Shown: in pieces, positions 23,551 to 30,888 of the stretch
Position numbering within the stretch: position 1 is the stretch's first letter
How the letters are laid out: every line of letters begins with the position of its first letter
NCBI RefSeq assembly: GCF_000046705.1
Contig: NC_005956.1
Coordinates: forward strand, 124,001-188,000
Source: Bartonella henselae str. Houston-1
GTDB taxonomy: Bacteria > Pseudomonadota > Alphaproteobacteria > Rhizobiales > Rhizobiaceae
Length of the DNA stretch: 64,000 nucleotides
Direction: 5' to 3'
Notes under the pieces: model-generated
Database searches by the model: none
What the model saw: only the letters and a program-made list of their open reading frames with translations
Told to the model about the DNA's origin: nothing
Program-made: the position numbers and the translations under genes

Positions 23551-24531
23551 ATTTTTGCCTTTTATAGGATTTATTTTTGCAGACTATTGTGGAGAGAAAA
23601 ATGCATCTTGTAAACATCATACAAGAATTGTTTTTTGGGCATGAAGACAATTTTCAGCTTTCAGCTTCATCAAAAAACAGAAAGCATTTCATCTTGAACA
23701 CAAATGATTGACGTTTTCACTACGATTAGCAAAAAAATAGTATATGAAGTAGCTATTGGGTTTAGTATTTTTTTAGATTTTATTGATTGAAAAAATTGAG
23801 AGGGTGATTGATTATAAGCACAAGAGATTTTGTTTTAAGAAACACATATATTAGTTGTAAAGCAATCAACATCTTCGGCAGTTTTTGGAGGATGATTTGT
23901 AAGTAGGATATTGATTCCACACCTTTATCTGCTTCGTTAACATCTTTTGGCTATGATTTATTACCTCTCGTGTGGTAAGATGAAAATGAAGGTTAAAGAG
24001 AGCTGCTGTTTTGAACGAGGAATGGGGAACATTGTTTTCATCTCTCATCCAAACAATATTTCGTTGGAAACGGGTTTATAGTGTTCTTGAGATTAAGATA
24101 TTTCATAAAATCTAGCAAAGATAGGAGTCATTTATAAAACTATTTAAGGTGGAAGTTTGCAGTATATTATAGCAATTCGAATAGTCTGTGATAGTTTGCA
24201 CTTTGTATGCTATAGGATGATATGCATAAACAGTGATAAGAGATGTACTTATTAGTGATATTTTCACTATATTTGAGCTGCGTTTTTAACCAATTACGTT
24301 TATACGATCATTTTTCTCTCAAGTGACACATACTCATGTGAGATAAAATATATGCGCGTGAATAGTTTTTAGAAATTATTGCGAGTATTTACGAGCAAAA
24401 GCTTTTGAATTTTCTAAGACTTTGAAGTTTTTTTTGAGCATTTTCCATAGTTGATAAGAATATGCTCCCTAGTTTAAAGGAGATGAAGAAGATAAATCTA
24501 TGCAATAGCGAGAAGCTTATGTGTTATGAGA
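23551..24531. other. Gap between argD and hslO where argF is expected
   Basis: About 980 bp with no convincing gene. The only short frame (23866-24048, minus, 60 residues) has no recognised motif; a loose resemblance to the C-terminal end of ornithine carbamoyltransferase was considered but is too weak to call. Confidence 0.5.
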
Positions 24532-25737
24532 TTATACGAGTTGTTTTTTGTTTGTTTGGGAAAGAGAAGCAATTGCTTTTTCAATACGATGTAGACTTTC
24601 GTTTACCTCTTCTTCCTTGATAATAAGGGGAGGCAAGAAGCGCACAACGTTGTTGTTGGCACTAACACTCAAAAGATATTCACTTTCCAATGCACTAACG
24701 ACAACCTGAGAGGGAACCACGCACTGAATGCCCAACATAAGTCCTACCCCGTTAATTGCACAGATAATGTCAGGATAGTCATTTAGAATATTTGAAAGTC
24801 CGCTTTTTAGCTTATATCCCATTTGCTGAACATGGTCGAGAAGACCAGGTTCTAATATAATATCAAGAACAGTTTTGCCTACAGCCATCCCAAGAAGATT
24901 GCCTCCAAATGTTGATCCGTGGGTTCCTGGTGTCATACTTTTTGCAGCTTTTTCTGTTGCAAGACAAGCTCCTAAAGGAAAACCGCCACCCAGTCCTTTT
25001 GCGAGAGTAAGAATATCAGGTGTAATACCACTCCATTCATAAGCAAAAAGCTTTCCTGTTCGTCCAATACCTGTTTGGATTTCATCCAAAATTAATAACA
25101 GACCATTCTCATCGCATATTTTGCGCAAAAGCCTTAAATATTCATGAGATACCGTTCGTATTCCTCCTTCTCCCTGAATGGGTTCAATAAGGATGGCAGC
25201 AGTATTTTTATTGATAGCATTACGCAAAGCGATTTCATCACATAAAGGAATTTGAATAAATCCGTCAGCTTTTGGTCCAAAACCTTGCAAATATTTTTCT
25301 TGTCCTGTAGCAGCAAGCGTTGCAAGTGTGCGCCCATGAAATGCATCTTCAAAAGTAATAATTTCAAAGCGTGTTGGATGGCCAGAGGCATAATGGTAGT
25401 GACGAGCAGTTTTAAATGCGCATTCCACTGCTTCAGCACCGGAATTACAGAAAAAAACCTTATCAGCAAAACTATTTACGCAAAGCTGCGCGGCGAGAGC
25501 TTCTTGTTCAGGTGATTGAAAAAGATTGGAAACATGCCAAAGTTTTTCAGCTTGTCTTTTGAGAGTATCAATCAATTTTGGATGTGCATATCCTAATACA
25601 TTGACAGCAATGCCAGACGTGAAATCAAGATAACGCTCTCCTTTATCGGAAATAAGCCATACAGCATTCCCTTGTTCAAAATGCAAATTACGTCGAGCAA
25701 AGCACTCATAAAGTGGCTGTATAGTGGTGCTATTCAT
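24532..25737 (-). CDS. argD: Acetylornithine/succinyldiaminopimelate aminotransferase family
   Basis: 401 residues. A class III PLP-dependent aminotransferase. It shows YLDFTSGIAVNVLGYAHP, the FFCNSGAEAVECAFKTAR cofactor-phosphate segment, FHGRT, LILDEIQTGIGRTGK, and the Schiff-base lysine in TLAKGLGGGFPLGA. ArgD enzymes act in arginine synthesis and, as succinyl-diaminopimelate transaminases, in lysine and peptidoglycan synthesis. With no argF in its usual place, the second role may be what keeps the gene. The N-terminus is typical and the ATG is preceded by GGAAAT. Confidence 0.93.
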   Translation of the reverse strand: MNSTTIQPLYECFARRNLHFEQGNAVWLISDKGERYLDFTSGIAVNVLGYAHPKLIDTLKRQAEKLWHVSNLFQSPEQEALAAQLCVNSFADKVFFCNSGAEAVECAFKTARHYHYASGHPTRFEIITFEDAFHGRTLATLAATGQEKYLQGFGPKADGFIQIPLCDEIALRNAINKNTAAILIEPIQGEGGIRTVSHEYLRLLRKICDENGLLLILDEIQTGIGRTGKLFAYEWSGITPDILTLAKGLGGGFPLGACLATEKAAKSMTPGTHGSTFGGNLLGMAVGKTVLDIILEPGLLDHVQQMGYKLKSGLSNILNDYPDIICAINGVGLMLGIQCVVPSQVVVSALESEYLLSVSANNNVVRFLPPLIIKEEEVNESLHRIEKAIASLSQTNKKQLV

Positions 25738-26216
25738 CGTTAATTTCCTTTATTTCTCGAGCTCTGCGATACAACAAACAAAACAACGCTGCAAACAAAA
25801 TACGTTGCACCTTTGGATACAGTATCATTAGTGATTTATGGTGATACCACGCTCACAGGTTGTGATCATTGCACCGATTGGCAAAAAGTCAATGAAGGTT
25901 TTACAAAGAAGCATCTATGGAAAGAAATCTTAAGCAAAAACGATAATTTGATCTATGATTGATTCGCAAGTTGGGGAAAACATTTTAAATAAACTCTTCA
26001 AGAAGGAAAGGCACTTGTCATAGAGTCAGTCCATATTGTAGTTTAAATCAGCAGGCAAAATTGTGTTTTGGTTTGTAAATTCCGCAGGTTGAGTGAAATT
26101 TTTTGTGCTCAGGTAAAGTATAAAATTTTTTCATTAGGTCCATTGAAAAAATGATTGAAACATTTGAAGATGCAAATGAGTACCTCTCAATGAGGTAATC
26201 AGAATGGAGTGCTGAT
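25738..26216. other. Divergent intergenic region argD-gcrA
   Basis: 480 bp carrying the promoters of two divergent genes and an open frame remnant at 25744-25962 (listed separately). A purine-rich run AGAAGGAAAGG is seen near 26001. No operator was recognised. Confidence 0.4.
25744..25962 (+). pseudogene. Possible gene remnant without a start codon
   Basis: A plus-strand frame stays open for about 73 codons up to a TGA at 25960-25962. It has a protein-like composition, including VSLVIYGDTTLTGCDHC and TDWQKVNEGFTKKHLW, but no ATG; a GTG lies at 25831. I do not recognise the family. It could be the C-terminal remnant of a lost gene or chance. Confidence 0.25.
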
Positions 26217-26750
26217 ATGGGTTGGACATGTGAACGCGTTGAACTTCTTAAGAAGTTTTGGAGTGAGGGGCTAAGCGCAAGTCAGATTGCAGCTCAGTTA
26301 GGTGGTGTTAGTAGGAATGCAGTGATTGGTAAAGTGCACCGATTAAAACTACCGGGACGTGGTAAAACAGCACAGGGGGGGGGGCGTGTACAAAAGGCAC
26401 TTGTTGGGGTCAGTTCATCGCCTGTGCGGATGCGTCGCACACCATCGACAGTATTACCGACAAATACTGCTTCTTGCAGTGTTGGAGCGACAGCTTTAAA
26501 GGTGGATGTTGTAGTGGAGGATGTGACAGAAGTTGATTTGCCCGAAAAATCAAATGTGGTTGTACCTATATCACGTCAGCTTAATCTTTTGCAATTGAGT
26601 GAAAATACATGTAGGTGGCCAGTTGGGGATCCTTTATCACCAGATTTTCATTTTTGTGGTGCCGATTCTGGTGAGAATAGTCCTTATTGTGCCTTTCATG
26701 CTAAAATAGCATTTCAGCCAATCTCTGAAAGACGGCGGATAAGAATATAA
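26217..26750 (+). CDS. gcrA: GcrA cell-cycle regulator
   Basis: 177 residues. An alphaproteobacterial transcription regulator that works with sigma-70 at methylated GANTC promoters. The N-terminal helix-turn-helix is clear: WTCERVELLKKFWSEGLSAS, IAAQLGG, SRNAVIGKVHRLKL. The C-terminal RNA-polymerase-contact domain contains CRWPVGDPLSPDFHFCGA and SPYCAFHAKIAFQP. Both ends match the family; the middle is low-complexity. Divergent from argD, as in related genomes. A GGAG at 26204-26207 precedes the ATG. Confidence 0.95.
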   Translation: MGWTCERVELLKKFWSEGLSASQIAAQLGGVSRNAVIGKVHRLKLPGRGKTAQGGGRVQKALVGVSSSPVRMRRTPSTVLPTNTASCSVGATALKVDVVVEDVTEVDLPEKSNVVVPISRQLNLLQLSENTCRWPVGDPLSPDFHFCGADSGENSPYCAFHAKIAFQPISERRRIRI

Positions 26751-27610
26751 TATTTGTAATATAATCTACGTTGTATTCTATATCCTTATTATTAAATGTC
26801 AGCTTAAATGTTTTAGGGCATAAGACCATTAACTGGGGGTATAGATCACCAAAAATCTTTCTTTTAAAAAAATGCATTAATAGATTATCTGCTATGAGAA
26901 AGAAAAGTGCAAAGGTTATGCCTTAAGGAATGTAGAAATTTTCCCTTCCGAGAAACTCATTCAAGTTTTATTTTTTCGTGTTATTGAATAATAAGAGGCG
27001 GTGTTGTTCTAACTGGTGTTTTGATTGCGCAATGACCGGTAATATTTTATTGCGTGCGAAATGCTGCTAAACAAATGAAATTTAAAGAATTAGAGGATAT
27101 ACTCTATAAAGGCGTAAACCATTGTTCTCTTCATCGCCCCTTTTTAGTTGAGTTTTGTGACTTTCAAAAAAATCTACGACAATATCCTTTAAATCATGAA
27201 AATGAAATTGTATAGAGACTAACATTTTTATTTTCCGTGTGTCTTAAAGGAATAATTCCCTCATAAAGGATAGAATGCTATTTTGCTCTTTATCCATTGC
27301 GCTGATTTTAAAGAGATATGTTTTCCTGCTCTCAAGTCCTTTATCGTCTGTGAATATTATAAAGCGATATCTAAGGAGCTCTCATTTCTATGCTTATAAA
27401 GGTGCAATTCAGTATCATTATTTTCTTTGCTAGCTTTCAATGTATGATTTTTTTGCATTGAGACTGTTTATGAAAGGCATATTGAGTCTTTTTTTTAACC
27501 GTTTTTATTCAAATTTCGCTTCTCTTGTGATGTACAAGCAAAATTTTTTATGATTTACCATAAGAGAAAGCTGGAATGAGAAAGACTTTCTGTATTTGGT
27601 GCTTTCTCAT
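26751..27610. other. Gap between gcrA and ccmG with an integrase relic
   Basis: 860 bp. Nothing is recognised in about 26751-27060. The relic lies at 27060-27480, and a hairpin sits at the end of the ccm operon at 27574-27612. Confidence 0.6.
27060..27480 (-). pseudogene. Relic 4 of a P4-type tyrosine recombinase
   Basis: On the minus strand an ATG at 27480 opens MPFINSLNAKKSYIES, then a stop. After frame changes comes HDLKDIVVDFFESHKTQLKR, then GDEENNGLRLYRVYPLIL. This matches the same segments as relic 2 (LKDIVMEAFESKTEF, LQLHILP). Stops occur throughout and the catalytic domain is absent. The DNA is collinear with relic 2 over about 420 bp, but strongly diverged. Confidence 0.7.
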
Positions 27611-27612
27611 TC
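27574..27612 (-). terminator. Hairpin at the end of the ccm operon
   Basis: A perfect 11-bp stem (GAATGAGAAAG/CTTTCTCATTC) with a 17-nt loop overlaps the ccmG stop codon. There is no T tract directly after it on the minus strand, so it may act in RNA stability rather than as a true terminator. Confidence 0.4.
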
Positions 27613-28258
27613 AATATTGGGAAGAAGATAAATTATCTTTATAAATCAATCTTTTGTTTTTTAAGATTTCTTCTGTCATAATTGCTTTTTCGATTTTGGG
27701 TAGAATTTTTTTCTGATAAATCTGCCATGTTAAAGGACCGACATGTTTAGCAATAATGATGTTTTCTTTATTCAGAAGGAAGGTTTCTGGTGGTCCATAG
27801 ACTCCCCAATTAATAGCCGTGTACCCTGAAACATCAAAGCCAATAAATTTAAAAGGATTACCAAAATTATTCAGAAAGCGTTGAGCATTTTCTTTATTAT
27901 CTTTATAATTAATACCAATAAGGTCAAAACGTTGATCTTGCGCAATCTTCATAAGAAGAGGATGTTCCTCGCGACAAGATGGGCACCAAGAACCCCAAAA
28001 ATTGATCAATGTTACGCGCCCTTTAAATTGATCTGAATTAAGGAGATAATTTTCATTATCAAAGAGAGGAAGACTTATTTTTGGGGCCAGTTTTTCAGCC
28101 AATGTGTTTGGGAGAAGAGAAGTATCATTGGGGTGTTTGCTCTGCATAAAGTAGAATAAAAACATAAGAAGAAGGAGAAAAAACACAAATGGTCCCACAA
28201 GATCAAAGAAGAGAGGCAAAGATATATTTTTTTCAGGTTTTGGAGGGGTGATTTTCAT
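27611..28258 (-). CDS. ccmG: Thiol:disulfide interchange protein CcmG/DsbE
   Basis: 215 residues. A membrane-anchored periplasmic thioredoxin-like protein that reduces apocytochrome c for haem attachment. The N-terminal segment at about 17-40 is a signal anchor. The thioredoxin fold follows, with LINFWGSWCPSCREEHPLL holding the CxxC active site (CPSC) and a later GVYGPPETFLLN with the cis-proline. It overlaps ccmD by 26 bp and is the last gene of the ccmABCDG cluster. The other maturation genes (ccmE, F, H) are not in this window. Confidence 0.95.
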   Translation of the reverse strand: MKITPPKPEKNISLPLFFDLVGPFVFFLLLLMFLFYFMQSKHPNDTSLLPNTLAEKLAPKISLPLFDNENYLLNSDQFKGRVTLINFWGSWCPSCREEHPLLMKIAQDQRFDLIGINYKDNKENAQRFLNNFGNPFKFIGFDVSGYTAINWGVYGPPETFLLNKENIIIAKHVGPLTWQIYQKKILPKIEKAIMTEEILKNKRLIYKDNLSSSQY

Positions 28259-28484
28259 GATATTTTTCTTTCCGAAACAGCTCTTTTTTGTTCAGCTGTT
28301 GTAGGATTTTTTTTTGGTATAAAGTCTTGCAAAAAATGTATCCAATAAAACACAGCAGAGAGATTGCAGAAAAAATGTAACTCAGAATAACAATTTGTTT
28401 GTGATGAAGAGTACCAAGGAAAAAATCAATTTGCTGAGAGAGATTTCCTAAAAATCCACTGTGCATGTTATGGAAGTCGAACAT
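28233..28484 (-). CDS. ccmD: Haem exporter protein CcmD
   Basis: 83 residues with one membrane segment (about 31-52) followed by a basic helix (CKTLYQKKILQQLNKKEL), as in CcmD, the small protein that releases holo-CcmE from CcmABC. It is longer than usual at both ends; the N-terminal 27 residues and the C-terminal extension overlapping ccmG are atypical. The position between ccmC and ccmG makes the call safe despite low sequence conservation in the family. Confidence 0.8.
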   Translation of the reverse strand: MFDFHNMHSGFLGNLSQQIDFFLGTLHHKQIVILSYIFSAISLLCFIGYIFCKTLYQKKILQQLNKKELFRKEKYHENHPSKT

Positions 28485-28496
28485 GATTAACGAGTC

Positions 28497-29288
28497 CTAG
28501 TGTTGTGCACGACGGGCTTTTTTGATCTGAAGTATTTGGATATGACGACTATTGATTTCGTTACGCATAGCCATCAAATAAAGCGAAATAAACATAAAGC
28601 TAAAACACAATAGCATTGTTATAAGGGGCCATAACATAGCACGTTCAATTGTTGGGCCTCCTGCACGTAAAAGTGATGCTGATTGATGAAGTGTATTCCA
28701 CCAATTGACGGAAAATTTAATAATGGGAATATTTACAAGTCCAACGAGTGTCAGAATTGCGGTAGCGCGTGCAGCTTTTGCTTGGTTATTAAAAGCGCGA
28801 GCAAGCATGACAATGGCAAGGTAGATAAAAAGCAGGATCAAAACTGATGTTAACCGTGCATCCCATACCCACCATGTTCCCCATGTAGGACGTCCCCAAA
28901 GTGCACCTGTCACTAGGGCCAAGGCTGTAAAAATTGCTCCAATGGGTGCGCCACATTTGAGTGTCACATCAGCAAGATGATACTTCCAAATCAGGCTTCC
29001 TAAAGCAGCAGCACTTATTATGATGTAACAACATGTAGAAAGCCAAGCGAATGGTGCATGAATGTACATAATCTTGACGGTGATCCCCTGTTGATAGTCA
29101 TCAGGAGAATATATAATCAAAATAAATCCTAAGATAAGAAGACACAATGTTATACCGATTAACCAAGGCAAAACGGCACTGCTTATTTTCATGAAACGGG
29201 TAAAACTTGCAGGAAGCGTGTTCATTTTATGTGTGTGAAATGTTTCATTCATGAAATTTATAATAGGCAGAGTTTTGTTGTGCAGCAA
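28497..29288 (-). CDS. ccmC: Haem exporter protein CcmC
   Basis: 263 residues, six membrane segments. It loads haem onto CcmE. The tryptophan-rich motif WGRPTWGTWWVWDARLTS is fully present, and histidines flank it in MYIHAPFAW and NTLHQSAS. The chosen ATG lies 10 bp after the ccmB stop; in-frame ATGs at residues 13 and 22 could be the true start, since the first 20 residues are not family-like. Confidence 0.95.
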   Translation of the reverse strand: MLHNKTLPIINFMNETFHTHKMNTLPASFTRFMKISSAVLPWLIGITLCLLILGFILIIYSPDDYQQGITVKIMYIHAPFAWLSTCCYIIISAAALGSLIWKYHLADVTLKCGAPIGAIFTALALVTGALWGRPTWGTWWVWDARLTSVLILLFIYLAIVMLARAFNNQAKAARATAILTLVGLVNIPIIKFSVNWWNTLHQSASLLRAGGPTIERAMLWPLITMLLCFSFMFISLYLMAMRNEINSRHIQILQIKKARRAQH

Positions 29289-29298
29289 TCATCTTTTA

Positions 29299-29964
29299 TT
29301 ATTCTGATAAAAGTTTGAGTGTTATAGCTGCAATAAAGGAGCTAAAAAGACTCAAAAGAAGTGAAAAACCGATAAGAAGAGTCAAAGAAGTGAGAAAAGA
29401 GACATTTGGGTTTGTTGGAGCTGTAGCAGCGGAAACGCCAAAAATCATGATTGGAATAATCCACGGTAAGATTATGATAAAAATGAGAAGAGTACTATGC
29501 AACAATGATGTTGCAAGAGCAGCTCCGATAGCGCCAATAAAAATAATAGCTGGTGTTCCACATAAGAGAGTGAGTATTGTTGTAAAAGTTATTATTGCAT
29601 CTAAATGGAGCATGAATGCTAAAAAAGGAGTGGCAAAAATAAGAGGAAGCATAGTTCCTACCCAATGGGCAAGGCATTTGGTTAATACGATCAGTGTAAA
29701 ACTTTGTCTTTGTCCAGAAAGGATGAATTGGTCAAGATTTCCATCATCATGATCGGTTTGAAAAAGCTTATTGAGATTAAGAAGTCCTGCGAGAAGAGCT
29801 CCCAGCCATAATATACCTGGACCTATTTGTGAAAGAACTTTAGGATTTGGCCCAATGGCGAAGGGGATTATCATAATAATAGCAATGAAAAACAAAAGCC
29901 CTTTTAACGAGGAAGCTTGTGGTGCTAAGGTTAATTTAAGATCACGCCAGAACAGTGCTTTCAT
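29299..29964 (-). CDS. ccmB: Haem exporter protein CcmB
   Basis: 221 residues with about six hydrophobic segments; the membrane partner of the CcmA ATPase. The start MKALFWRDLKL and the FQTDHDDGNLDQFILSGQ segment are family marks. It overlaps the end of ccmA by 4 bp (ATGA). Confidence 0.94.
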   Translation of the reverse strand: MKALFWRDLKLTLAPQASSLKGLLFFIAIIMIIPFAIGPNPKVLSQIGPGILWLGALLAGLLNLNKLFQTDHDDGNLDQFILSGQRQSFTLIVLTKCLAHWVGTMLPLIFATPFLAFMLHLDAIITFTTILTLLCGTPAIIFIGAIGAALATSLLHSTLLIFIIILPWIIPIMIFGVSAATAPTNPNVSFLTSLTLLIGFSLLLSLFSSFIAAITLKLLSE

Positions 29965-30587
29965 TGTATTTTCTCCTGGGGAGGTAAAAATTTTTCCAAG
30001 GTAATTTTATGGTTTTCTGGAATGCCGAGAGGACTATGGGTTGCAGCGATAATCATACCACCTTGGTTGAGATGGTACTGGAAAATATTGGTAAGGAGAG
30101 TTTGGGCGTAGCTATCAATTCCCGATATTGGTTCATCTAAAATCCAAACAGGACGGTAAGATAGTAAAAGGCGGGCAATAGCTATACGCCTTTTTTGCCC
30201 GGTTGATAGAACGTTAAAGGGTACGTGTTCAAGATCAGAAAGACCAATATCTGCAAGGACTTCGTGTGGAGAGTGTAGAGGTTGCCCATAAAATGCTGAC
30301 CAAAATTGCAAGTTGTCGATGACCGATAAGAAAGGTTTCATAGCATTTTGAGGTCCAAGATAATGACATGCTGTTGCTACAGGATATATTTGTTCCTGGT
30401 CTTTAAGACTTACATGACCTTCAGCAGCTTTAAATAGCCCAGCAATGATTCTGAGTAATGTAGATTTCCCAATCCCATTTGGTCCTGTGATTGTCATAAG
30501 TTGTTGTGGGAATAAACAAAAAGAAAGACCTTGGAACAGAACATCTTCGTTTCTGTAAGCTGTCAAATCTTTGCCCGATAACACCAT
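29961..30587 (-). CDS. ccmA: Haem exporter ATP-binding protein CcmA
   Basis: 208 residues. The ATPase subunit of the CcmABCD complex. Walker A is GPNGIGKSTLLRIIAGL, the ABC signature is LSTGQKRRIAIARLLL, and Walker B is VWILDEPISGID. It is the first gene of the cluster, divergent from acnA with 301 bp between them. Confidence 0.96.
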   Translation of the reverse strand: MVLSGKDLTAYRNEDVLFQGLSFCLFPQQLMTITGPNGIGKSTLLRIIAGLFKAAEGHVSLKDQEQIYPVATACHYLGPQNAMKPFLSVIDNLQFWSAFYGQPLHSPHEVLADIGLSDLEHVPFNVLSTGQKRRIAIARLLLSYRPVWILDEPISGIDSYAQTLLTNIFQYHLNQGGMIIAATHSPLGIPENHKITLEKFLPPQEKIQ

Positions 30588-30888
30588 GTGATTACCTATT
30601 TTACCTTTATTTCTATAATCTTTATTGCATTATAGGATAAAAAACACGTTATTTTATATAATTGTACCTAGAATAGTTCTAGAAATAGTTCTATAAACGA
30701 TGTGTTACATCAATATCTGGTGTAGAATGGTTTTTGACGCTGATTTCCGAGTTTGCCGATGGGAAGGTGAAGGGGGAGAAATGGATAGCGGAGGTAATTG
30801 CGTCTGCGCTCAAGCTTCGACCTTAACTCGTAGTTTGTGTTGTTCATTCCAGGAAATTAGGTGTTTTGTAGTATGAGGGTGAGCAGTC
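30588..30888. other. Divergent promoter region ccmA-acnA
   Basis: 301 bp between divergent genes. It must hold both promoters; no operator or RNA element was recognised. Confidence 0.4.

Noticed and set aside
23866..24048. Possible argF C-terminal remnant (minus)
   Set aside because: Only a vague resemblance around one segment; no start motif, no carbamoyl-phosphate loop, and the rest does not align.
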